Shown: in pieces, positions 60,101 through 64,000 of the stretch
Position numbering within the stretch: position 1 is the stretch's first letter
Layout: each line of letters begins with the position of its first letter
From: a candidate division FCPU426 bacterium
GTDB lineage: Bacteria; Oederibacteriota; JAAXVQ01; JAUVAV01
Assembly (NCBI GenBank): GCA_030591525.1
Contig: JAUVAV010000012.1
Span: forward strand, 1 to 64,000
Direction: 5' to 3'
Length of the DNA: 64,000 nucleotides
Notes under the pieces: model-generated
Databases searched by the model: none
What the model was told of the DNA's origin: nothing
Seen by the model: only the letters and a program-made list of their open reading frames with translations
Translations under genes and position numbers: made by a program

Positions 60101-61518
60101 AGTGTTCCTATTTGACCCAGCGGACTATTTATTTGTCCCGCTTCGGCCGTGTCCACATTCATCTTCCAGTCCGCTCCCCGGGCATGTTGATTCAATTGCT
60201 CCGCAACGCTATTAACCAGCCTGGTGGGGTCCACTACTTGTTCGCCCCTAATCTGATTTATCCTCAAGGCCGCACCTACATCCTGCATGGTCACTTGTTC
60301 TGCGGGAATATTATCAATCCAATTTTGCGCGGTTTTGGCCACTTGATCTGTGCCCAGATCCTGTTCCAGGATTCCGGCCAACCCTCCTTGCACAGGCAGC
60401 GCGTCCATTGCTTTCTGTACATCTTCCGGCAGAACCGGCTGACCTTCCTGGGATGTTATCGTCGTCAGCGGCGCAGTTAAAGACATCAACCCACCCGGCG
60501 TACCGCTTCCACCGGACGGCTTGAGTGTATTCCCCCCCCCCATTAAAGCCCATAGTTGACCGCCGATTTGGGTTATGGGTTGCGTAATTTGCTCGATGCC
60601 TTGTACCAGGTTTTGTACTGTTGGATTGTTTGAATTTTGTGCAAAATTATAAACTTGCTCGACTTGGGAGACGATGGGGGCGGAGAAAAAAGAGACCGCT
60701 TTTGCGGCGATATTCGTAAATATGCCCAAGTTTATCCCTTGCCGGGAACTCTGGGGAGAAGAAGTCGTGACAATCTGCCCGGCTTTTTGCTGATCCGCCA
60801 CTGACTGGAGTTGTTGACTCTGGGTGTCAAGAAATTTCTGGCTTGGAAGATTGGCCGCAATATTCTGGTCAATCATGTGCGGCCTACCCGTATCCGCCTG
60901 CCTGACTGTTATGGCTCCACTGCCGGATATATACGGACTTAGCATATTAGGATAAATGGAAATAGCGGGAGACGACATGGTTTTTCCTAAATTCGCTATG
61001 GGGTTATAGGGACTGGGGAGTATTTGCGCGAGCAAGTCATTCGATTGGCTTATCGGACTGGCCGGAATAACAGACGCTACCTGCACTGGCTGCGGGCTTG
61101 TGCTGCCGCCAAATAGGTTCGGGACCGCTATCGGGTTATATAAACTGGTGGTGTTCGCTACTGCCGCCTGACGATTGGTATTGCTGGGAACAGTGTTTTT
61201 CACATTCTCTGACGGGGTTTTTAAAGTAGGGGCAGTTGATCCGGATGACCCGGATGCAACTTTACTATTTCTAATATCGCTGGATGTTCTATTTCTTGAT
61301 TGACTGAGGGTAACTTTCGGCGAGCTACTATAGTCAAAGCCGCTTTTAAAAGACTCTTTATAGCTCCTGGCTTCGACTACTGTATTCAGGCCGGTCATGG
61401 TAAGCGTAAACGTGCCTACCAGGATGCACGAGATTACCCGGCGGTGCTGATTCTTAACCAACCGGCGTGCGCGGCGTCCAATCCGCAATATGCTTTTTTT
61501 AAGATAATGGGTAATCAT
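45103..61518 (-). CDS. giant secreted protein (5471 aa): N-terminal beta-repeat region, TM cluster, long helical region, SecA/SF2-like motor motifs, Ala-rich segment, shared C-terminal domain
   Basis: Single 16.4-kb ORF, likely start MITHYLKKSILRIGRRARR (61518) with signal peptide; motifs LLGMGGGKSAGVI, AWDEYHSAFH, VGYSGTLQGL, QVFVHDNNLILRSMSEKA, YVFAPNIGEGLNIFG; ends LPGSAA*. Confidence 0.9.
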   Translation of the reverse strand: MITHYLKKSILRIGRRARRLVKNQHRRVISCILVGTFTLTMTGLNTVVEARSYKESFKSGFDYSSSPKVTLSQSRNRTSSDIRNSKVASGSSGSTAPTLKTPSENVKNTVPSNTNRQAAVANTTSLYNPIAVPNLFGGSTSPQPVQVASVIPASPISQSNDLLAQILPSPYNPIANLGKTMSSPAISIYPNMLSPYISGSGAITVRQADTGRPHMIDQNIAANLPSQKFLDTQSQQLQSVADQQKAGQIVTTSSPQSSRQGINLGIFTNIAAKAVSFFSAPIVSQVEQVYNFAQNSNNPTVQNLVQGIEQITQPITQIGGQLWALMGGGNTLKPSGGSGTPGGLMSLTAPLTTITSQEGQPVLPEDVQKAMDALPVQGGLAGILEQDLGTDQVAKTAQNWIDNIPAEQVTMQDVGAALRINQIRGEQVVDPTRLVNSVAEQLNQHARGADWKMNVDTAEAGQINSPLGQIGTLTKNNNGYTLTNSVDTGNGILEVRINFTPNENSSQPAGFSDNWISNLFKPKEEPLQVSGVTTSTNYGQQIEQIFNLNNGQLELAASRMPVTINTADGGTISQNLLVHLGTQKTFYQEQNQIYTIDVNLETGQGMIASVVGAETSQVVNAIPSAEASFQFYGNLAVDFKGNQLSKVDLTPKMLQHSGLNQDQQNQLEGKLAIQTQDGTLYVGTQENIESGNYQVVGQNTFENAGDLSYTATYKNSELYKASLSNGKEIVDISASRDGQITNFNVEATREDGSGKAISYYQEGNLQGTKVILENFTDNQDKNVVLQYNRNGDITAESLAGLSGGGQDFTFETTANGGFKLVSTDEKVTTEIYTATGGRILPSEEGGGGSGVQPGLIEFNVEQSINMNIAKYADEQGVDVKLEEVTKHQVTVNLVPGSGLTKTDTQSSVLGQVEIYSTDVCAGGSDWTRIETQGTQQGLITGQYVDAKLFSQLENQGGTIQGVTNLDEQHLTNDNGLYTADSNGGMKFTGVVDGTEVDMTAGRTLSHTVEMTGCVVPEDMIIAEKIGISHEAAEAARDQKSYFTGQRVTGEKYSDNGMVTFHRGVAESGEVSYGMDVTYTGEAGGIARCYAAVDEENGVLNIARVSGDTEAAIEMGAPVEMVTAAAAAGTQTLFDNVKIADAGYINDNIISFAVSTVADENGEYAFLVSGEGCDGEMEFTAAWTNSRFEIGEAELSLKALNDPGLEIPLEVRNAVASGETYIGGMGTSELKLGEYVLAGNEYGDEAATRINDADYVNNDNKVRIYLGKDGDTTTYGLAGVGKTFEGDLNIISMLNTDTNKMEMAHVHGDTDAMRSFGVPSLLVDKIEAGNVWVGDAKKENVQFVHGNGVATIDLTRETGTGNTRFMIQGSKESGVVFAEIKAEFMSFSENADIQKNIGQEIVINGNPRIVTGALGNPQAIMLKGDEGFMDKMGVSGEEIKGLPQTFEGNDVKFDKNGKYEVRVSEDGKGKAVFNTLGVIETDKGNIMVMAGMTEDEMKVQTASGSKAAFQEAGIGEDVLDYLAEGEGQTYTTANGDKLDIEYESDGMINMQFTEEGNKLTGLVETKNGEFLQVTTGIKTKEELRKPGVLALCPPLMLISAAKDGITEQKALGLQVESLSGTDAALKDAGITVQSEHKFHYTQNGERIKYSNNGIYTIVPGDGQELVAGTVLMNRKDEQIEVSVLTGVTGIKMAFINGKSIGQTDEGTLILGVSGDNIKVINTETNTYRLYNSAGVEKTDGFTRGKNIQREAFVGLSHAWASGHKHGAEFRSQVRAGDGWGALGTLTGLTLPSWTEVKSQARAGNYLGAVGALLGVTKPGIIPDALAVVGTGAMGGLTVLLSGAMGQLDFLADNHVREWPDRLSNSGWFNNIPSEMVQNYIKESVTSVSAMTYFGLKLASQNMILITVIAASVLVPAVGVAFLGTMVLAEMSKGLFGAVGTVFTNFFVHPFKEFFHGTSLLAQNSWSMDNAFNVADNALIMTAGALGIFFAFMMAGHGYRIVKPHVQAVGIPILAKIIDIGAKNRSSAKPEFSRVVDILLSGKSTMQKLGELRKLPEAKPAEQGPGVKADAGKSADAITGKPTKSGEQIKASAKIEPGESTGRMSHRAAVKYEPGKTTAGQAISAKNSKTEGVQSAKDIEIKLDINNPVKPLDLGNGKTIKVELKTKDGKTEIIEVEVAKNGDMTFKFEGKDPITLEKGDAAALTEGKKFLEIDTGDGKVVRLGTTEALRGEVKTTGKNAEAPKDLQPFESGVINAIEALKSASTDGQRLVAGHKLNTALGKTAEGLKTKSPEVQAESIIRLAENGDALGGKLLTELLGKNSAADSAKLLDILESSAKGGKATDVVRTFTRDSIKSQGVLAEAGRMLGENPKMARTMFENKLVSETMAESMLKTEARPGKGSDVADISTKARQKSPDQKNIDSLMTEIGKSPDAIGNLIKALEGTKSKGAIETILQKAAEMDNKQSTRMEQGGRVSNALNLKQDSRLMRNIMEAARKDSEVAKQIADLAAKDNKVLDSVARQMAKSSEASQAMAKALAESPTAMEGVVKAAMTGSVSPKTSSTVVKGLSSIPKAREAFGETVARMSKTEAEAVIKNFEKTFEKSPGESLTLLNSAGKHKGLKDLTNEVSKNIADAKNMEASYKQMSSSQKNSLADAINTIKTEAIQASKSERAAKKAESYTEKKAQPADATRSKTESQSGDAVKDLETAKNLETVKISEATSNIVQSLKKVVEGEKTTSQTRGLRNALEALPETIKSIRQQGLKARLKDLGSKNVKADQSVRAAREAMEQYIDGKDIANTKSGEVSAGGTGGTGNKGKATPEGKPDPAALRSFGDNITDFMNNALSNPYSFTQNVFAYLSGMKVLQIGMQKLGKSIQEGKADAYKNLEGKKLIKTDTKNQAEVTASEARLEQMLKQELSSTGRLSRGLDRVFKNRPMDRLIKEMENNAKLKAQQAQINQQLGNRDVIADALVKSMQELDVARQYLESTGRYGQDILKAESAGKVLTEAKAKLKDARSQQEIQTLENQVKRAVEDVIRANEPVGRAVEALRNPRGSHKVSAEAALRQFESSAAEGLVKNAVKQQTGRAKQEALTETNKKEIAKLKEARKSEENIQELTEAFKEVLTEARANLKQAKEDLGAAKNSLSKASTRYQAEAAGKEIQQASIAVKQAKQGLKIRQRRVDPFKQELKQVQTEISRLEKILEPLEAQRAEMLKLETQQQNILSEVEFLGQHKAIAEKLGNAPGTEALRAKIIERAAIESQADYINTLSVKKAADIVSRMSPETQRMVSSRMPLEMARKIMEGCLERAKAADGKAKITAEAAVEQAMAENILAGRTASELLGSRPGTGGKGLLANEAYADLAKNSAHSSLRMAGELYMRKMADGAYAKTLQEFKQFMDINKGMSFREAMKKFNARNAESGRTLLDARKLADRNSVDQHITAKEWQTQQKLLDAENRAQSLQTEIAKARAAGNEVQAARLSKQYAQEVQTINKLVEAQGLSKEYRKMVSAERAAYADKIIRNLEKLKVDGKVVSNVRELIRRDAKIEKLTEGLESSSRWARIKSLLTKDAAIKAEITKLVKERADFIEKLQDAKVLNEILKAEGIKYSVLKEGSIMRGEIGRAMVELVRKIRTLEEAGKTTKEIDAELDGIIKGNENIPQDAHIRMLSRELAKAFNKDYPQFTAKGDQLTFLTRVLELHYLNLELHGKSYSVAQSVMGEANLLGMGGGKSAGVISLELARALYSQAHNGRPAPAAMYITAVEPLVRQIMNEPAMKNMNAEMITKANMGRIIEQGLKPDKVYVISNEGVKLMILEMRGKGYSDARIRKFFEDVGTKAWDEYHSAFHTTDTILGSAGVWEFLPQGTKSQLRAAIETLTDSYIKVNDILARDLQRTGAQNEIFKNQKTNPREEIRDQMEFNLEYKIQEGDYRGKTLGKALEQARLDAKSSGNAYLLRKMAQTMYNQNGREYMGIVKDGVPEYGTAEKGVGKTNTIYGDHYQSAFQLIDIMIKSAEGRGKSASELMANEGFVIKAGEALAHVTTKRVTMLEAMDLIGSKNIVGYSGTLQGLQAAMRQSGKRIMEVTAEEHITMDHVKSGEVAFSVKVGNEIMFLRKAYDGSLKLEVMGKAKFEEFMLDRAARNMQDGNTQQVFVHDNNLILRSMSEKAARNAGTEVIKISMDTIETRFREMKADTREGGKARAVENLEWVKGGENKAAIDIVVKDMLASSGTGKLQVIMIDGMSPESYAVAVEAMQKVIHKMPEIAEILSKPKYYHTLSPGLRNSLETFMRTSQKRSIHDWMEIKENKAMAEQLVKIEAIKQDLGWTQQRYVFAPNIGEGLNIFGTVRGLSAKSQFKAALYKMDLSPGDVFNQAVKRGNVEGMRVDARTSLDLDLNRISHMKGTERVKFEKFFEEYKKGGLEAKAAQKSFFKLFDKVMQEYLKEIDTAKAGEVAKTQAGDLAKTETVRVEESSPKYLQELARTAAKNLPGRLREARGISELTGGKHAPSSVFGKNPTIGEGMGVRGWRIPFVTNYIATLQSALQADAYKINLIRAYNEDWQGIAQYLGMAAAVNSPLQMGEKEKTLWFENTLAGMKADRKADVSVDMATWNENNPKAVKILKQEHGNKWYQKAMEMAKAEAQKTMWSNDHFQMVADIQRYYETYGAQWVEPAMAEKFGADWRFYENLGQPAESVFSGLNIPISILRQSTAAKAQYHRMPQAIAELEALINERQAATEPVTAAAAAAGVAAAAGLAAQAAAAEVITYQGQSMTLEQAQNYLANMQAGREDLQLRYGIEQRLRNRVYAGFKNRLGIFEPVAVTFSRTSLSVLGLKDSLSSMRSLTPFMAKALVRKSLKKENLVPLTGLVAATAILLVSSVGTASGAVALSFLGGFIIPVPRTKTTDEMVEPVGGSRLLFEETGGQSLHTDGVVKAWKDAMGPSHDGTEAYTALAGIMSLLGVKLNVAKNAKTYGYMHMLAALFDLVPAIPASPDSTVMPNIWQRMSIEAKQGGLRVVNIGAPAEGADQAGVIHVPENALAFFERRFSEVLFNGAIQAAKNVILTEPEQKFLNSVLSQSWEFKGDYYPVTEFIKQYITNGEDLQNMAHGNAVLELACDFIAEKFGGYKFKERDLIEINQAMLEIENGAYSQMQVKAGEIESASGRVRPAKKTEFEETFGISYAAYQEMITPPMVQRIMQYFFSVEDLNRDNQPTANVRTAGQQMLGLGTVAAIIGGVVLGTVSGVLPVALGLAALAAGAAVAMEGALVWIQSGKIAFNLNPTNAVAEQLQTTGFASTDPEMAQAAGVILNLMQAGNNAQVEQNLESFTQQFGMSYQTYQKITLPALMQNPGFVKAIENLGIKGTQQAVSENMRNRAIRFALEHLVTVVDSDISNAAKIKLTEDVVQVLGMLQFQVNMKYDKHSYALKVQLTPETVPRTLTDDRKIGYIFKSLGDRGITIINLQLEPIKKPMKLNLPGSAA

Positions 61519-61781
61519 AATGACACCTCGCCTTTCTGACGCGAAATTATTATAAGTATTGGGCAATTTCATTTTCCTGCATAAAATGCTATTGGTTCTT
61601 TTATTACCCGTATTACCTGCTGCATTTATGCCTTTCGATTTTAAGTATATCACCTAATATTTACGAAGTCAAAAGCCTGCGATAATTTATATGCTTGATT
61701 TGCAATGGTTTTCTTGGGCCTAAAAAATTTACCGGGAGATTTATGTTTTTTTGCAATAGACGCGCTTTAATTTTGCAATTA

Positions 61782-61945
61782 GTTTCTGTTGCGGAAAACT
61801 ATTTTTAGCGAGCTCCACGCATTTTGTCATTCTGAGCCGAAGGCGAAGAATCTCCAGGAGACCTGTTAATTCAGGCATTTTCTCGGAGATTCCTCACTTC
61901 GTTCGGAATGACAAACTTAAGAAAACACGCTTCCGCAACAGAAAC
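61782..61945. repeat. 164-bp TIR element copy 2
   Basis: GTTTCTGTTGCGGAAA...CATTCTGAGCCGAAGGCGAAGAATCTC...GGAGATTCCTCACTTCGTTCGGAATGAC...CTTCCGCAACAGAAAC; same length as copy 1. Confidence 0.9.
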
Positions 61946-62127
61946 CCACTTATCATTTGCAGTTGGCGCAGGAAATTCTTGACAAAGTCTCGTAGGTTCT
62001 AGTACCATTCATTTTTTTCGTGGTTTTGATCGAACTTGGCTCTCTCCCAAACTCAGTATAATAAATTATTTTTCCATTTCCTCTTCGTGCTTCATGTTGG
62101 GGCCAGGAGAGATGGGAGGTCTTAGTA

Positions 62128-62961
62128 GTGGCTTTTGAACTTAATCCTGATCCTGGTTTTTTATCCCGTCAGGCTCTGGTTATCCGGCGCGATATTATTA
62201 ACATGCTGGGCCGGGCCGGATCCGGCCACACAGGCGGTTCCCTGTCCATGACGGATTTAATCACGGCTCTCTATTTTGCCGAACTTAAACATGATCCCAC
62301 TAATCCGGCCTGGCCGGACCGCGACCGTTTCCTGCTCTCCAAGGGGCACGGCGCTCCTGCGCTTTATGCCGTCCTGGCACGCACCGGGTATTTTTCCGTG
62401 GAAAATCTCTCGACCCTGCGCCAACTCGGCTCTAGCCTGCAAGGCCATCCGGACATGAATAAATCTCCGGGCATCGAGTGTTCCACCGGCTCCCTGGGGC
62501 AGGGCCTGTCTATGGCGTGCGGCATGGCAATGGCGGCCCGGCTGCGCGAGTCCGGTCCGGCTTACCGGGTATACACCCTGCTGGGCGACGGCGAACTAAA
62601 CGAGGGACAGGTCTGGGAAGCTGCCATGAGCGCGGCCCATTATGGCTTGGACAATCTCTGCGCCTTGGTTGATTGCAACGGTCTGCAGATTGACGGCGAA
62701 ACCTGCCGGATAATGAATTCGGAACCCTTGGCCGATAAATGGAAAGCCTTTGGCTGGAACGTGATTTCTATCAACGGGCATGATTTTAATGAAATCCTGT
62801 CCGCCTTAGCCCGGGCCCGCGCAGCTGTCCGCCAACCCACGGTTATTCTCGCTAAAACCGTGAAGGGCAAGGGCGTCTCTTTTATCGAGAATCAGGTCTC
62901 CTGGCATGGCATTGCACCGAAACCGGACGAAGTCAAGAAAGCTTTGGAAGAATTAAAATGA
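62128..62961 (+). CDS. transketolase, N-terminal subunit
   Basis: GSGHTGGSLSMTDLITALYF, RDRFLLSKGHGAPALYAVL, STGSLGQGLSMACGMAMAARL, LLGDGELNEGQVWEAAMSAAHYGLDNL; GTG start with GGGAGGT RBS. Confidence 0.95.
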   Translation: MAFELNPDPGFLSRQALVIRRDIINMLGRAGSGHTGGSLSMTDLITALYFAELKHDPTNPAWPDRDRFLLSKGHGAPALYAVLARTGYFSVENLSTLRQLGSSLQGHPDMNKSPGIECSTGSLGQGLSMACGMAMAARLRESGPAYRVYTLLGDGELNEGQVWEAAMSAAHYGLDNLCALVDCNGLQIDGETCRIMNSEPLADKWKAFGWNVISINGHDFNEILSALARARAAVRQPTVILAKTVKGKGVSFIENQVSWHGIAPKPDEVKKALEELK

Positions 62962-62974
62962 GGAGTTGTTCATT

Positions 62975-63904
62975 GTGACGGAAAAGATTGCCACTCGCGA
63001 GGCTTACGGCCAGGCGCTGGCCGAACTCGGAAAGCAACACGCGGATATTGTGGTTCTGGACGCGGATCTTTCCTGTTCGACCAAGACCAATACCTTTGCT
63101 AAAAAATTTCCCGACCGCTTTTTTAATATGGGCGTAGCCGAACAGAACATGATCGGATGGGCCGCCGGACTGGCCGCCAGCGGCCATGTTCCCTTTGCCT
63201 CGTCGTTCGCGGTGTTTGCTACGGCGCGGGCTTTTGACCAGTTGCGCAACTCGGTTGCTCTTCCGGGATTGAATGTCAAGGTCGCAGCCAGCCATGCCGG
63301 GCTCTCAGTCGGGCCGGACGGCGCCTCGCACCAGGCTATTGAAGATATCGCGCTGACGCGGCTTTTGCCGAATTTCACGGTAGTGGTTCCGGCCGATGGC
63401 CCCCAGGCCGGCTTGGCCACCAGGGCGGTTTATGCGCACCAGGGCCCGGTATACCTGAGGCTGGGACGTCCCAAGGTCGAGAGCATTATTAAGGACACGT
63501 CCTTCACTATCGGTCAGGCGCAGCTTCTGCGTCCCGGATCCGATGCGGCTATTATTGCGTGCGGAACCATGGTACACGAGGCCTGCCAGGCGGCCGAGTT
63601 TCTGGCCCGGGATAACATTTCCGTCCGCGTAGTAAATATGCATACGATTAAACCTTTGGACGCCGAGGCCGTTCTGGCCGCAGCGCGGGAAACCCGCGTC
63701 CTGCTGACTGCGGAAGAACACAGCATTATCGGCGGCCTGGGAAGCGCGGTGGCCGAAACTCTGGCCGAAGCGGGCATAGGCATTCCCTTTAAGCGCATAG
63801 GCGTAAACGATAGTTTTGGCGAGTCCGGCGAGCCGGATGAACTCTTCCACAAATTCGGATTGGACGCGGAAAATATTGTCAGGCAGGTTAAGGGGTTATT
63901 ATAA
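62975..63904 (+). CDS. transketolase, C-terminal subunit
   Basis: ATREAYGQALAELG, FFNMGVAEQNMIGWAAGLAASGHVPFASSFAVFATARAFDQLRNSV, VVNMHTIKPLDAEAVLAAA; GTG start at 62975 with AGGAG upstream. Confidence 0.95.
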   Translation: MTEKIATREAYGQALAELGKQHADIVVLDADLSCSTKTNTFAKKFPDRFFNMGVAEQNMIGWAAGLAASGHVPFASSFAVFATARAFDQLRNSVALPGLNVKVAASHAGLSVGPDGASHQAIEDIALTRLLPNFTVVVPADGPQAGLATRAVYAHQGPVYLRLGRPKVESIIKDTSFTIGQAQLLRPGSDAAIIACGTMVHEACQAAEFLARDNISVRVVNMHTIKPLDAEAVLAAARETRVLLTAEEHSIIGGLGSAVAETLAEAGIGIPFKRIGVNDSFGESGEPDELFHKFGLDAENIVRQVKGLL

Positions 63905-64000
63905 CTCCCGCGTAACCCACCACGCGTTCCTCGTCCCCGCCGGCTTCGGCTGAGGTGGCATAATCCACTATGGCGGCGTTCTGCGCGCCCAGTTCCCGGG
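63888..64000 (-). CDS. MEMO1 family / AmmeMemoRadiSam system protein B, C-terminal fragment (5' part outside window)
   Basis: Reverse-strand reading RELGAQNAAIVDYATSAEAGGDEERVVGYAGVIITP*; resembles the YxTSGDVxGDxxxVVGYAxI C-terminus of the MEMO family. Confidence 0.55.
   Translation of the reverse strand, partial: RELGAQNAAIVDYATSAEAGGDEERVVGYAGVIITP

Noticed and set aside
61979-62008. Sigma-70-like promoter TTGACA-N18-TACCAT upstream of the transketolase genes
   Set aside because: Plausible, but one weak -10 match in A+T-rich intergenic DNA is insufficient to call it.

Overview
64 kb of a bacterial chromosome with a gene repertoire compatible with an uncultured lineage such as Omnitrophota; this taxonomic guess is inference only. 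Most of the window is ordinary coding sequence on the minus strand. It contains: icd plus a Re-citrate-synthase-like gene; a complete Bat (aerotolerance-type) operon with MoxR, DUF58, vWA, TPR and BatD/E proteins; two tandem SH3/NlpC-P60 paralogues; a plus-strand LolA-like / outer-membrane protein / ABC-FtsX export locus interrupted by a SIR2-like gene and a REP-associated tyrosine transposase (RAYT) with many 28-bp REP palindromes; a RuBisCO-like protein fused to a cupin and translationally coupled to a class III adenylate cyclase; a PorV-like protein plus subtilase pair; clpB; manA; and split transketolase genes. About 27 kb (34.5-61.5 kb) holds three consecutive, co-oriented giant secreted-protein genes (about 2188, 1117 and 5471 aa). 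By eye the three proteins share long basic signal peptides and a short C-terminal domain ending in Ala-Ala. Two of them share a Tiki/TraB-like N-terminal domain. The largest carries a SecA/SF2-helicase-like motif series and a degenerate repeat array. This giant-protein cluster is the best candidate for an undescribed system. Several non-coding repeat families (28-bp REPs, a 164-bp TIR element, a ~138-bp hairpin MITE) are dispersed through intergenic regions. No tRNA, rRNA or CRISPR array was recognised. All family assignments come from reading motifs, not from database searches.
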